Assembly (NCBI RefSeq): GCF_900090225.1
Contig: NZ_FMHY01000002.1
Location: 5,518,001-5,582,000, forward strand
DNA from: Micromonospora eburnea
GTDB taxonomy: Bacteria > Actinomycetota > Actinomycetes > Mycobacteriales > Micromonosporaceae
Length of the DNA: 64,000 bases
Direction: 5' to 3'
The translations under genes and the position numbers were made by a program. Below are positions 42,035-50,461 of the stretch, in pieces. Position 1 is the first letter of the stretch. Each line of letters starts with the position of its first letter. The notes below the pieces were generated by a model that was given only the letters and a program-made list of their open reading frames with translations, was not told the origin of the DNA and made no database searches.

Positions 42035-42955
42035 TCAGCGGGATGCCGGCACCGCCTCGCGGGCCAGTGTGAGCGCGCCGAGCAGCGCGGCGTCGTCGGC
42101 GAACCGGGAGAGCACCACGTCGGGCCGGTGCGGCAGCACCTCGTCGAGCCGGCCGACCAGCAGCCCGCGGATCAGGTCGCTGCGGGCCACTCCGCCCACC
42201 AGCACCACCCGCTGCGGGTCGAGCAGCAGGCAGCAGGTGACCAGGTGGCGGGCCGCCTCGTCGATGCGGGCGGTCAACGCCTCCCGCGCCGCCCCGGGGC
42301 GCTTCGCCGCGTCGGCGAGCCCGGCCGCCCCGCCCGGCACCCCGAGTTCCTCGGCGAGCCGGTCCAGGGCCCGCCCGGAGAAGTCCAGCTCCAGCATGGT
42401 GCCCGGCCAGGGGGCGCCGGCCACCGCGTACCCGATCTCACCGGCCGCCCCACGGTGGCCGGAGAGGACCCCGCCGCCGACCGTCACGGCCGCCGCCACG
42501 CCGGTGCCGATCCCCACCACCAGGCCGGGGTCGACGTCGCGCAGCGCCCCGAGCCGCAGCTCGGCCAGCGCGGCGGCGTTCAGGTCGTTGTCCACCGCCA
42601 CCCGGCCGACGCCGAACGCGTCCCGCACCGCGTCGGCCAGCCGCAGCCGCTCCCAACCGGGCACGTTCGGGGCCAGGTCGATGCCGTCGGGACGGACCAC
42701 ACCGGGCGAGGCCACCCCGGCCGCGACAAGCGGCCCACCGACCCCGGCGACCAGCTCCGCGGCGAGGTCCAGGGCGCGTTCCAGCGCCTGCGGCGCGCCC
42801 CGCTCGGCATGGGTGGGGACCCGGCGGTGGGCCAGCAGGCGACCCTGCGCGTCGGCCACCCCCACGGCCATCTTGGTGCCGCCGAAGTCGATACCGAGCA
42901 GCAGCCCGCCGGTCCGGGTGCCGGCCCCGGCCGAACCCGCCAGTCCCACGCTCAC
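42035..42955 (-). CDS. ROK-family sugar kinase
   Basis: 306 aa from GTG 42953-42955, which overlaps the stop of the lyase gene (GTGA). The ATP-binding motif LLGIDFGGTKMAVGVADAQG (about 18-37) and the sugar site RVAVDNDLNAAALAELRLGA, LVVGIGTGVAAAVTVGGG and GHRGAAGEIGYAV are typical ROK features. The usual zinc motif CxCGxxGC is absent from the stretch after GEIGY, unlike most ROK glucokinases. It should phosphorylate a hexose or amino sugar. It is the last gene of the ABC/creatininase cluster, which hints that the imported compound yields a sugar. Confidence 0.88.
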   Translation of the reverse strand: MSVGLAGSAGAGTRTGGLLLGIDFGGTKMAVGVADAQGRLLAHRRVPTHAERGAPQALERALDLAAELVAGVGGPLVAAGVASPGVVRPDGIDLAPNVPGWERLRLADAVRDAFGVGRVAVDNDLNAAALAELRLGALRDVDPGLVVGIGTGVAAAVTVGGGVLSGHRGAAGEIGYAVAGAPWPGTMLELDFSGRALDRLAEELGVPGGAAGLADAAKRPGAAREALTARIDEAARHLVTCCLLLDPQRVVLVGGVARSDLIRGLLVGRLDEVLPHRPDVVLSRFADDAALLGALTLAREAVPASR

Positions 42956-44403
42956 CGGGCCACCAGCTCGGCGGCGACGGCGTCCAGCGCCTCGTCCGCC
43001 CGGGCCAGCCGGTCCCGCACCGCCGACAGGCGGTCGGCGACCGCCTCGAACGCGACGCGCAGCGTACCCACCTGGGCGCGGACCGCGGCGGCGCCCGGCC
43101 CGTCCACCTGGACCCGGTTCAGCACCAGGTCGGGACGGACGGCGGCGGCGATCAGGTCGGCGACCGCGGCGTCGTCGAGCGGGCCGGTCAGCCCCTCGGC
43201 GGCGGCCCGGACGCCCTCGGCGGTCCAGGTGTCCGGGGCCCCGGCGCGGACCAGCCGGCCGACCACCGAGTGGGCGGCCCGGAACGGCACCCCGTGCCGG
43301 GTCAGCGCGTCCGCTGCGGCGGTGGTGGTGGCTCCCGAGGCGACGATCTCCTCCCGGCTGGGTGGCGACAGCGGTGCCAGCTCGGCCAGGAAGCCGCCGA
43401 CCAGGGTGAAGAACCGCTCCGCACGGTCGTTGCTCTCCCAGAGCCGGACCTGCACGTCGGTGGTGGCGTTGTTGGAGTCCTCCCACCAGGCGGCGCCGAC
43501 GTTGTTCAGCACCGAGGCGGCGTCCGCCGCCGCCGCGCCGGCGTACGAGACCAGGTGTTCCAGCACCACCGGGTTGCGCTTCTGCGGCATGATGCTGCTG
43601 CCCTGGGTGAAGTCGGCCGGCGTGGCGACCCAGTTCCAGCTCAGCCAGTCCATCAGGGTGCGGGCCAGCCGCGCCCCGGTCGCGAGGGACTGCGCGTTGA
43701 GGGTGCCGACGCGGACCAGGTGGTCGGCGCCCGCGACGGCCTCGTAGGAGTTGGTCACCAGGCCGGCGAAGCCGAGCAACTCCGCCACCCGGGCCGGGGC
43801 GATGTCCAGGTCGGTGCCGGCGAACGCGCAGGAGCCCAGCGGCGAGACGTTGAGCTGGTCGATCAGGTCGGCGTAGGCGGTCGCCTCCCCGGCGAGGGCC
43901 TCGGCGTACCCGGCGAGGGCGTGCCCGATGGTGGTGGGCTGGGCCGGCCGGCGGTGGGTGTAGCCGGTGATGACCACGTCGGCGTACCGGTCGGCCTGCG
44001 CCAGCGCCGTCCGGCCGGTGGCCAGCACCCGGTCCAGCACCCCGAGGAGCTGGTCGCGCAGCAGCATCCGGAACACCCCGGCGTCCAGGTCGTTGCGGCT
44101 GCGGGCCAGCTGCACGTCCAGCTCGGAGGTGGGGATGCCGCACGCCTCGGCGATCCGCCGCTCCATCAGGTAGTAGGTGTCCTCGAAGCTGCCGTCGTAC
44201 GCCGGCGCCGGGCTGGTGTCGGCACGCAGCTCGGCGAGCCCGCGCAGCAGCCGCGCACCCCGCTCGGCGGGGACCAGCCCCTGCTCGGTCAGCATCACCA
44301 CGTGCGCCTGGCTGGCGCGGACCATGGCCGGATAGAGGTGACCGACGTGGTGGTCGTAGGTGGGCGCCAGGTGGTGCCGCTGGTAGGTGGTCAGCTCGCT
44401 CAT
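42952..44403 (-). CDS. ArgH/fumarase-superfamily lyase, not classical ArgH context
   Basis: 483 aa from ATG 44401-44403. The superfamily signature is FTQGSSIMPQKRNPVVLEHL (about 264-283); conserved regions LDVQLARSRNDLDAGVFRML and VVITGYTHRRPAQPTTIGHA follow argininosuccinate lyase numbering. ArgH splits argininosuccinate to arginine and fumarate, and relatives split other aspartyl or succinyl adducts. No arginine genes are near; instead it sits with an ABC importer, amidases and a kinase. So its substrate is likely something other than argininosuccinate (inference). Confidence 0.85.
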   Translation of the reverse strand: MSELTTYQRHHLAPTYDHHVGHLYPAMVRASQAHVVMLTEQGLVPAERGARLLRGLAELRADTSPAPAYDGSFEDTYYLMERRIAEACGIPTSELDVQLARSRNDLDAGVFRMLLRDQLLGVLDRVLATGRTALAQADRYADVVITGYTHRRPAQPTTIGHALAGYAEALAGEATAYADLIDQLNVSPLGSCAFAGTDLDIAPARVAELLGFAGLVTNSYEAVAGADHLVRVGTLNAQSLATGARLARTLMDWLSWNWVATPADFTQGSSIMPQKRNPVVLEHLVSYAGAAAADAASVLNNVGAAWWEDSNNATTDVQVRLWESNDRAERFFTLVGGFLAELAPLSPPSREEIVASGATTTAAADALTRHGVPFRAAHSVVGRLVRAGAPDTWTAEGVRAAAEGLTGPLDDAAVADLIAAAVRPDLVLNRVQVDGPGAAAVRAQVGTLRVAFEAVADRLSAVRDRLARADEALDAVAAELVAR

Positions 44404-44484
44404 GCCGTCACCTCGCTCCGCTCGGCGCCGGCCTGAGGCACGGCGGCGCTGTACTGATGATTCGCTCGCTGACGCTCGCTCATG
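44404..44484. repeat. Dispersed intergenic repeat with GAGCGAGCG core, copy 1
   Basis: The gap between the amidohydrolase and lyase genes holds TCGCTCCGCTCGGCG, GGC-rich dyads, CTGTACTGATGATTCGCTCG and CGCTCGCTCATGG. A related arrangement lies at 48103-48181. Read on the minus strand it begins ATGAGCGAGC. It resembles a mobile or spacer repeat family. Confidence 0.6.
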
Positions 44485-44548
44485 GCAGTTCCTTACTTCC
44501 TTCCAGTCCGGGGTCGGGCGCGTCGCCGTCGCCCCGGGTCTCGGCTGG

Positions 44549-45502
44549 TCAGTCGGTCAGGCCGAGCAGCCGTTCGGCGTTGCCGGCGAAGATCGCGCGA
44601 AGGTGGTCGTCGGGCAGGCCCAGCTCCCGGCAGACCCGGAGCTGGTCGTCGAGGTAGCGGGTCACGTAGCCGCGTGGGAACCACGACGAGTCGCTGCCGA
44701 AGACGATCCGGTGCGGGCCGATCGTCTCGTAGCAGCGGCGGAACAGGTCCTCCAGCGTCAGCTTGTACGGCATCCAGCGCACCCACTGGTTGGAGCCGGA
44801 CGTGTCGACGTGGATGTTGGGGCAGCCCCAGGCGGCGAAAAACAGCTCCTGCACGTGCTGGACGCCGAAGTGCGGCACCACCACGGCCAGCTCCGGGAAG
44901 CGGCGTGCCATCCGGGCCAGTTCGTCGGGGCCGCCGTACCGGCCGAAGCTCAGGCCGCCGGCGCTGCCGTAGTGCCCGATGTGGATCAGCACCGGCACCC
45001 CGAGCCGCTGGGCGGTGGCCCACAGCGGATCCAGGTCCTCGTGGTCCAGCGGGCCGCGCAGCAGCGGGGCGAACAGCTTCAACCCGCGCAGCCCGCGTTC
45101 GGTGACCGCGCGCTCCAGCTCCCCGGCGGCGTCCGGGCCGTACGGGTCGTGGTGGGCGAAGCCGAGCAGCAGGTCCGGGTGGCGGTCGACCACGTCGGCG
45201 AGGGTGTCGTTACCGCCGCCGGTGACGAAGACGGCTCGGCGGATGCCGACCGTACGCAGTTCTCCGGCCCAACGGTCCGCCTCGTCCTGCCAGCGCTCGG
45301 CGGGCGGCTCGGGGTCGGGGAAGCCCCACGCCTGCCGCCACTGCCGGGCGTACGGGGCGGAGCCGGCGGCCCGGACCGCCCGCTCGTGCTCCCCGCCGGG
45401 GTGCATGCCGGCCGCCTGCTCGCAGGCGTGGATGGTCTCGTCCGCGCCGATCCGGAAGTGCAGGTGGAAATCGACGACGTCCAGTCCTCGATCGACGATC
45501 AT
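44549..45502 (-). CDS. Amidohydrolase-family (metal-dependent TIM-barrel) hydrolase
   Basis: 317 aa from ATG 45500-45502, with GGGAGGG upstream and an ATGA overlap with the creatininase gene. N-terminal DVVDFHLHFRIGADETIH gives the HxH metal site; further ligands are LIHIGHYGS, VVVPHFGVQHVQEL and the C-terminal Asp in IVFGSDSSWFPRG. This is the amidohydrolase-2 subgroup (2-pyrone-dicarboxylate lactonase, ACMSD and relatives). It hydrolyses a C-N or C-O bond or decarboxylates. The cluster context suggests a step after the creatininase-like enzyme. Confidence 0.87.
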   Translation of the reverse strand: MIVDRGLDVVDFHLHFRIGADETIHACEQAAGMHPGGEHERAVRAAGSAPYARQWRQAWGFPDPEPPAERWQDEADRWAGELRTVGIRRAVFVTGGGNDTLADVVDRHPDLLLGFAHHDPYGPDAAGELERAVTERGLRGLKLFAPLLRGPLDHEDLDPLWATAQRLGVPVLIHIGHYGSAGGLSFGRYGGPDELARMARRFPELAVVVPHFGVQHVQELFFAAWGCPNIHVDTSGSNQWVRWMPYKLTLEDLFRRCYETIGPHRIVFGSDSSWFPRGYVTRYLDDQLRVCRELGLPDDHLRAIFAGNAERLLGLTD

Positions 45503-46329
45503 GATTCCCTCCCGGTCGGCAGCGGGTCGGCGGTGGGCGGCTCGGGCGGCTCGGCGGCCACCCAGCCGGCGACGATCTCGCGCAGCCGCTGACCGGCCAG
45601 GGCGCGGACCTGCCGGCCGGCCTCCTCGCTGGCCAGCGAGACGTGCCCGGACCAGCCCTGCCAGGGCTCGGGTCGGGACTCGACCAGCACGTACGGGTGG
45701 CTCACCGGCAGCTTCGGCCGGGGCGGCAGGTCGGTGGCGGCGTCGAGGCGTACCGCGTCGGGGTCGAAGCCGAGCACCCCGGAGGTCTCGTACGCCCCGC
45801 CGTGCCCGCGGGCCGGCAGCGCGCCGTAGATCTCCGTCGTCTCCGCCGGGGTGACCAGCTGGAACCAGTTGACCAGCAGCAGGCTGGCGGTCCGCCGGCC
45901 GGAGACCCACTCCATGGCGGCCCGGACCGTGGACATGTTGGCGTCGTGCCCGTTGACCACCAGCAGCCGGGGGAAGCCGGCGGCCACGATCCCCTCGATC
46001 ACGTCGGCGAGGTAGCCGACCGCGATCTCCGGCCGGATCGCGACCGTCCCCGGCCACGGCCGGGTCTGCCCCGGGCAGGCCGCGTACGCGACGGCGGGGA
46101 AGAGCACGCCGCGCGGTCCGGGCGCCTCGGCGGCGCTCTCCGCGGCGAAGCCCTCGGCGAGGATCAGGTCGGTGCCGAGCGGCAGGTGCGGGCCGTGCCA
46201 CTCGACCGCGCCGACCGGGAGCACCGCGAAGTCCGCCGAGGCGGCGACCGCGCCGAGTTCGCCGCCGGGAATCCGGGCGGCGGGGAGCAGCCCGCCGCCC
46301 GCCGGCCAGCGGTCCGTCACGCCGTCCAT
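45499..46329 (-). CDS. Creatininase-family amidase
   Basis: 276 aa from ATG 46327-46329; the start lies inside the last 13 bp of the permease gene. The family metal site is shown by LPVGAVEWHGPHLPLGTDLI (about 37-56), LLVVNGHDANMSTVRAAMEW and GHGGAYETSGVLGF (Glu ligand). Family members hydrolyse creatinine, deformylate FAPy in riboflavin/F420 synthesis, or trim mycofactocin (MftE). None of those pathways is present here, so an unknown cyclic amide or formamide is the likely substrate. Confidence 0.9.
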   Translation of the reverse strand: MDGVTDRWPAGGGLLPAARIPGGELGAVAASADFAVLPVGAVEWHGPHLPLGTDLILAEGFAAESAAEAPGPRGVLFPAVAYAACPGQTRPWPGTVAIRPEIAVGYLADVIEGIVAAGFPRLLVVNGHDANMSTVRAAMEWVSGRRTASLLLVNWFQLVTPAETTEIYGALPARGHGGAYETSGVLGFDPDAVRLDAATDLPPRPKLPVSHPYVLVESRPEPWQGWSGHVSLASEEAGRQVRALAGQRLREIVAGWVAAEPPEPPTADPLPTGRES

Positions 46330-48101
46330 CGCGCCGCCTCCCGGCTGGCCTTCGGGCCGCTCTCCAGCCGCCCGGAGACCACCATCACCACGAAGATCAG
46401 GACGACCTGGAGCATGCCGTACGCGGCGGCGGTGCCCACCTCGAACGAGTACATCCGGTTGTTGATCTCGACGGAGATCGGCGCGGTCTCCGAGGTGTAG
46501 ATGAGCACCGAGGCGACGAACTCGCCGACGCCGTGCACGAAGGCGAGCAGCGCGCCGGCCAGCACGCCCGGCAGCATCAGCCGCAGGGTGACCGTGCCGA
46601 ACGCCCGCCACCAGGACGCGCCGAGGTTGCGGGCGGCCTCCTCCAGCGACGGGTCGAGCTGGGCCAGCGTCGCCGAGCTGGAGCGGAACACCAGCGGCAG
46701 GAACCGCACGAAGTACGCCAGCGGCATGATCCAGAAGGTGCCGATCAGGACCTGCCCGAAGCTGAACGCGTTGCCGGTGCTGAACGCCGAGATCAGGTTG
46801 ATCGCCACCACCGTGCCGGGCAGCGCCCAGGCCAGCATGACCGCCACGTCGAGCAGGGCCCGGCCGCGGAAGTCCAGCCGACGCACCGCGTACGCGATGA
46901 GCACGCCGACCACCACGCAGGCGACCGTGGCGATCAGGCTCATCTTCAGGGAGTTCACGATCGGCCGGTACGCCCCCTCGTCCGTGAAGATCGTGACGAA
47001 GTTCCCCATGGTGTACGCGGACGGGATCACCTCGGTCGTCCAGGAGCCGTCCCGCGAGAACGCCACCAGGGCGATGGTCCCCACCGGGGCGAGCAGCACT
47101 CCGGTGGCGAGCACCGAAGCGAGCAGGGCCAGCCAGCGGCCGAACGGGTTGGTGATCTCGCGGCGGTGCGACGCGACGCCCTTGGACTGCGAGCGGTAGC
47201 TGCGCCGCCCCTCGTACCAGCGCATGCCGAGCAGGAACAGCACCGACACCACGCCGAGCACCGAGGCGTACGTGGAGGCCATCGGCAGGTCGCCGTTGGT
47301 GCGGTTGATGTAGATCTGCATGGTCATGGTCTGGTCCACCCCGAACAGCAGTGGGGCGGTGTACGACGCCAGCGACGTCATGAAGACCAGCAGCGAGGCG
47401 GAGACCAGCGCCGGGGTGAGCATCGGCAGCAGCACCGTGCGCCAGACCCGTACCCGGCCGGCACCCAGGTTGTAGGCGGCCTCCTCGACCGACGGGTCCA
47501 TGCCGACCAGCGCCGCCGAGGCGGCCAGGTAGAAGAACGGATACATGGTGAAGGTGTGCACCACCAGCACCCCGGCGATGCCGGTGAACGGCAGCACCGG
47601 CTGCTCCGTGCCGAACAGGTGTTGCAGGCCGCGCGGCAGGATGCCGGTCTCGCTGTAGAGGAGCTGGAACGAGATCGCCCCGATCAGCGGCGGCAGCGCC
47701 GCCGGCACCAGGATGATCGCCTCGATCAACCGGCGGCCCGGGAACGAGAAGCGCTTGAGCAGGAACGCCATCGCCACACCGACGATGCCGCAGAGCAGCA
47801 CGCTGGCCGCCGAGATCACCAGCGAGGTGACCAGCGCGGAACGGGCCACCCCGTCGCCGGTGAGGAAGACGCTGTAGTTCGCCAGGCCGTCCACCCCGAC
47901 GCTCTCGGCGAAGGTGGCGAACATCGGCTGGACCACGTACCCGAAGAGGACCAGCGCCAGCGGGAAGACCAGCACGTACGGGAACCAGGGCGAGTTGGCG
48001 CCCCCGGCGAGCCACCGGGGCGCGCGGGCCCGCGGCGGGGTCGGGTCCTCGGTGACCGGCGGGACGGTGGCCGCGCCCGGAGTCGCGGGAATCGTGCTCA
48101 C
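46317..48101 (-). CDS. Ferric-type ABC transporter permease, two fused domains
   Basis: 594 aa from GTG 48099-48101. Two homologous permease halves are fused, each with about six helices and an EAA loop: EEAAYNLGAGRVRVWRTVLL (first half) and EEAARNLGASWWRAFGTVTL (second half). This FbpB/ThiP-like layout is typical of importers for Fe(III), thiamine, 2-aminoethylphosphonate and similar. Neighbouring enzymes argue for an organic substrate. It overlaps the creatininase gene by 13 bp. Confidence 0.92.
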   Translation of the reverse strand: MSTIPATPGAATVPPVTEDPTPPRARAPRWLAGGANSPWFPYVLVFPLALVLFGYVVQPMFATFAESVGVDGLANYSVFLTGDGVARSALVTSLVISAASVLLCGIVGVAMAFLLKRFSFPGRRLIEAIILVPAALPPLIGAISFQLLYSETGILPRGLQHLFGTEQPVLPFTGIAGVLVVHTFTMYPFFYLAASAALVGMDPSVEEAAYNLGAGRVRVWRTVLLPMLTPALVSASLLVFMTSLASYTAPLLFGVDQTMTMQIYINRTNGDLPMASTYASVLGVVSVLFLLGMRWYEGRRSYRSQSKGVASHRREITNPFGRWLALLASVLATGVLLAPVGTIALVAFSRDGSWTTEVIPSAYTMGNFVTIFTDEGAYRPIVNSLKMSLIATVACVVVGVLIAYAVRRLDFRGRALLDVAVMLAWALPGTVVAINLISAFSTGNAFSFGQVLIGTFWIMPLAYFVRFLPLVFRSSSATLAQLDPSLEEAARNLGASWWRAFGTVTLRLMLPGVLAGALLAFVHGVGEFVASVLIYTSETAPISVEINNRMYSFEVGTAAAYGMLQVVLIFVVMVVSGRLESGPKASREAARWTA

Positions 48102-48181
48102 GCCACCGCCTCGCTTCGCTCGACGGCGGCACCAGGCATCACGCTACTGACCTGGCTGATTCGCTCGCTCCGCTCGCTCAT
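48102..48181. repeat. Dispersed intergenic repeat with GAGCGAGCG core, copy 2
   Basis: The gap between permease and ATPase genes contains CCTCGCTTCGCTCGACGGCG, ACGCTACTGACCTGG and TGATTCGCTCGCTCCGCTCG, ending CGCTCATGG. It shares the same blocks in the same order with the element at 44404-44484. Confidence 0.6.
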
Positions 48182-49251
48182 GGCCGCACCACCCACATGC
48201 GCTCCCGGGGCAGCCGCAGCCCGACCTGATCGCCGGCGGCCAGCCCGGCCGGTACGTCGATGGCGGTGACCTGCACCGGCTCGCCGGCCACGTCGACCAC
48301 GAGGTTGGTGGCCATGCCGGTGAACTCCACCTCGGTCACCCGGCCGGGGAGCGCGTCGGCGTCGGTGGTCGAGGCGAGCCCGATGTGCTCGGGCCGGACG
48401 GAGACCAGCGCGGTCGCGCCCTCGCGCAGGCCGTGCTCGGCGGGCGCGGCCACGGTCACCTGGTCGCCACCGGGCAGCGCCACGGTGACGGTCTGCGGGC
48501 CGGCGGCGGCCACCGGCAGGCTGAGTACGTTGCTGCGGCCGATGAACCGGGCCACGAAGGCGTTCGCCGGCCGGTGGTAGATCTCCTGCGGCGCGCCGAT
48601 CTGCTGGACCCGGCCGGACTCCATGACGGCGATCCGGTCGGACATCGCCATCGCCTCGGCCTGGTCGTGGGTGACGTAGATGGAGGTGGTGCCGGCCTCC
48701 CGCTGGATCCGGCGGATCTCCACCCGGGTCTCCTCGCGCAGCTTGGCGTCGAGGTTCGACAGCGGCTCGTCGAGCAGCAGGGTACGCGGGCGGATGACCA
48801 GCGCGCGGGCCAGCGCGACGCGCTGCTGCTGGCCGCCGGAGAGCTGGTCGATGCGGCGCTCGCCATAGCCGGCCAGGTGCACCTGGCCCAGCGCCTCCTC
48901 GACCCGCCGCCTCGACTCGGCCCGGCCGACCTTGCGGATCTTCAGGCCGTACGCGACGTTCTGCGCCACGGTGAGATGCGGAAAGAGCGCGTAGTTCTGG
49001 AACACCATGCCGGTGTCGCGCTTGTTCGGCGGGCGGTGGGTGACGTCCTCCTGGCCGAAGCGGATCCGGCCGGAGGTCGGGAAGTAGAAGCCGGCCACCA
49101 TCCGCAGGGTGGTGGTCTTGCCGCAGCCGCTCGGGCCGAGCAGGGTGAAGAACTCCCCTGCGGCGATGCTGATGTCGACGTCGTCGACGGCAGCGCTGTC
49201 GCCGCCACGCGCGAAGCGCTTGCTCACCGACTCCAGCGTGACATCGATCAT
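48178..49251 (-). CDS. ABC transporter ATP-binding protein (FbpC/PotA-like)
   Basis: 357 aa from ATG 49249-49251, with AAGGAG 8 bp upstream. Walker A is LLGPSGCGKTTTLRM (about 38-52), Q-loop MVFQNYALFPHLTVA, signature QLSGGQQQRVALARAL, Walker B TLLLDEPLSNLDAKL and the H-loop YVTHDQAEAMAMSD. A TOBE-type C-terminal part follows (ALVSVRPEHIGLA). It powers the fused permease. The gene order binding protein, ATPase, permease is complete. Confidence 0.95.
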   Translation of the reverse strand: MIDVTLESVSKRFARGGDSAAVDDVDISIAAGEFFTLLGPSGCGKTTTLRMVAGFYFPTSGRIRFGQEDVTHRPPNKRDTGMVFQNYALFPHLTVAQNVAYGLKIRKVGRAESRRRVEEALGQVHLAGYGERRIDQLSGGQQQRVALARALVIRPRTLLLDEPLSNLDAKLREETRVEIRRIQREAGTTSIYVTHDQAEAMAMSDRIAVMESGRVQQIGAPQEIYHRPANAFVARFIGRSNVLSLPVAAAGPQTVTVALPGGDQVTVAAPAEHGLREGATALVSVRPEHIGLASTTDADALPGRVTEVEFTGMATNLVVDVAGEPVQVTAIDVPAGLAAGDQVGLRLPRERMWVVRP

Positions 49252-49369
49252 GATGTCTCTCCTTGCGTCCGGTACCGGGTCTGACCGGTGGTGGTGGGGG
49301 CCAGACCCGGTCTGGCGGTGCGTACGGAGGGGGTGCCGGGTGCGCGGCGCGCACCCGGCACCGCCGGGG

Positions 49370-50416
49370 TCAGCCCTTGTTCTTGATCTGGCTGTTCCAG
49401 TGGTTGATCCACTCGGTCTCGTGCTTGCCGATCACGTCCCAGTCGACGTCCAGCGGCTTGAGGTCGAGCTGGGCCAGCCACTCCGGCTTCTCGGCGATGT
49501 CCACGGCCGGAATCTGGAAGTAGTCCTTGGCCAGGTCGGCGCGGAGCGAGTCCTCGAAGAGGAACTCGATGAACTTCTGCGCGCCGGTGCTGTTCCCGCC
49601 CTTGACCGCGGCCAGGCCGTCGACCAGGACCGGGGCGCCGGAGGACGGCATCACGTACCCGAAGGGCATGTTGGCCTGCTCGGCCTGGAGCAGGATGTCC
49701 TGCAGGTTCCAGGCGCTGAGCACGCCCTGCTGACGGGACAGCTTCAGGTAGAGGTCGGTCGGGTTGGCCGCGTACGCGCCGGTGTTGGCGTCCAGCTTCT
49801 TCAGCCAGTCGTAGCCGGGCTGCGGGTTGCTGCCGTCCGGCGACTGCCGCTGGATCATCGAGGCGTAGATCGACCGCATCGTGCCGGAGGCGGCCACGTC
49901 ACGGATGATGATCTTGTTCTTCCACTCCGGCTTCAGCAGGTCGTCCCAGTCCTTCGGGGCCTTCTCCGGGGTGAGTGCCTTGTTGTTGTACATGATGACC
50001 TCGGGCAGCAGGATCTCGCCGAACCAGCGGCCCTCGGGGTCCTTGTACTTGGCGTCCATCTTGCCGGCGAACGCCGGCTGCCAGGAGGTGAGCAGGTCCT
50101 CGGCGGCCCCGGCGGCCAGCCCCTGCTGGGTGCCGCCCCACCAGACGTCGGCCTGGGGGTTGGCCTTCTCGGCCCGGACCCGCTCCAGGATCTCCTGCGC
50201 GCCGAGGTTGAGGACCTCCACCTTGCCCTTGTACTCGGGGTACTTGGCGGTGAACTTGTCGACGACGAAGGTGGCGACCTTCTTGTCGCGGGCGGTGTAG
50301 ATCGTCAGCTTCTCGGTGCCGCCGCCGGCCGCGTCGTCCGAGCCGCCACCGCCGCAGGCGGTGCCGGCGGCGAGGACGGTGGCGAGCGCACCGGCGAGGA
50401 AGAGTCGACGTCTCAT
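49370..50416 (-). CDS. ABC transporter substrate-binding lipoprotein (ferric/PhnS-like family)
   Basis: 348 aa from ATG 50414-50416, with GGAGG upstream. Signal peptide with lipobox LAAGTAC (lipidated Cys21). The body (KLTIYTARDKKVATFVVDKF, PQADVWWGGTQQGLAAGAAE, LLPEVIMYNNKALTPEKAPK) belongs to the type-2 periplasmic-binding family 6 that includes FbpA/FutA, ThiB and PhnS. The paired Tyr residues that bind Fe(III) in FbpA are not evident near the C-terminal part, which favours an organic ligand. First structural gene of the cluster after the ROK repressor. Confidence 0.92.
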   Translation of the reverse strand: MRRRLFLAGALATVLAAGTACGGGGSDDAAGGGTEKLTIYTARDKKVATFVVDKFTAKYPEYKGKVEVLNLGAQEILERVRAEKANPQADVWWGGTQQGLAAGAAEDLLTSWQPAFAGKMDAKYKDPEGRWFGEILLPEVIMYNNKALTPEKAPKDWDDLLKPEWKNKIIIRDVAASGTMRSIYASMIQRQSPDGSNPQPGYDWLKKLDANTGAYAANPTDLYLKLSRQQGVLSAWNLQDILLQAEQANMPFGYVMPSSGAPVLVDGLAAVKGGNSTGAQKFIEFLFEDSLRADLAKDYFQIPAVDIAEKPEWLAQLDLKPLDVDWDVIGKHETEWINHWNSQIKNKG

Positions 50417-50461
50417 GGGGTACCTCCGAGGGGTGAGAACTACGTTGTTCCGAGTAGCGGG

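Noticed and set aside
42952..44403. Naming the lyase argH
   Set aside because: The superfamily motif is clear, but no arginine genes are near and the neighbours point to catabolism; true ArgH is normally beside argG or other arg genes.
44404..48181. CRISPR-like array from the GAGCGAGCG repeats
   Set aside because: Only two dispersed copies, no regular spacers and no cas genes.
46533..48269. 578-codon plus-strand frame
   Set aside because: Antisense to the ABC permease, which has clear membrane helices and EAA motifs; the plus frame is low-complexity His/Gln/Arg/Glu.
46317..50416. Calling the ABC system a ferric iron importer
   Set aside because: The transporter family is shared by many substrates, the iron-binding tyrosines are not evident, and the operon encodes amidases, a lyase and a kinase.
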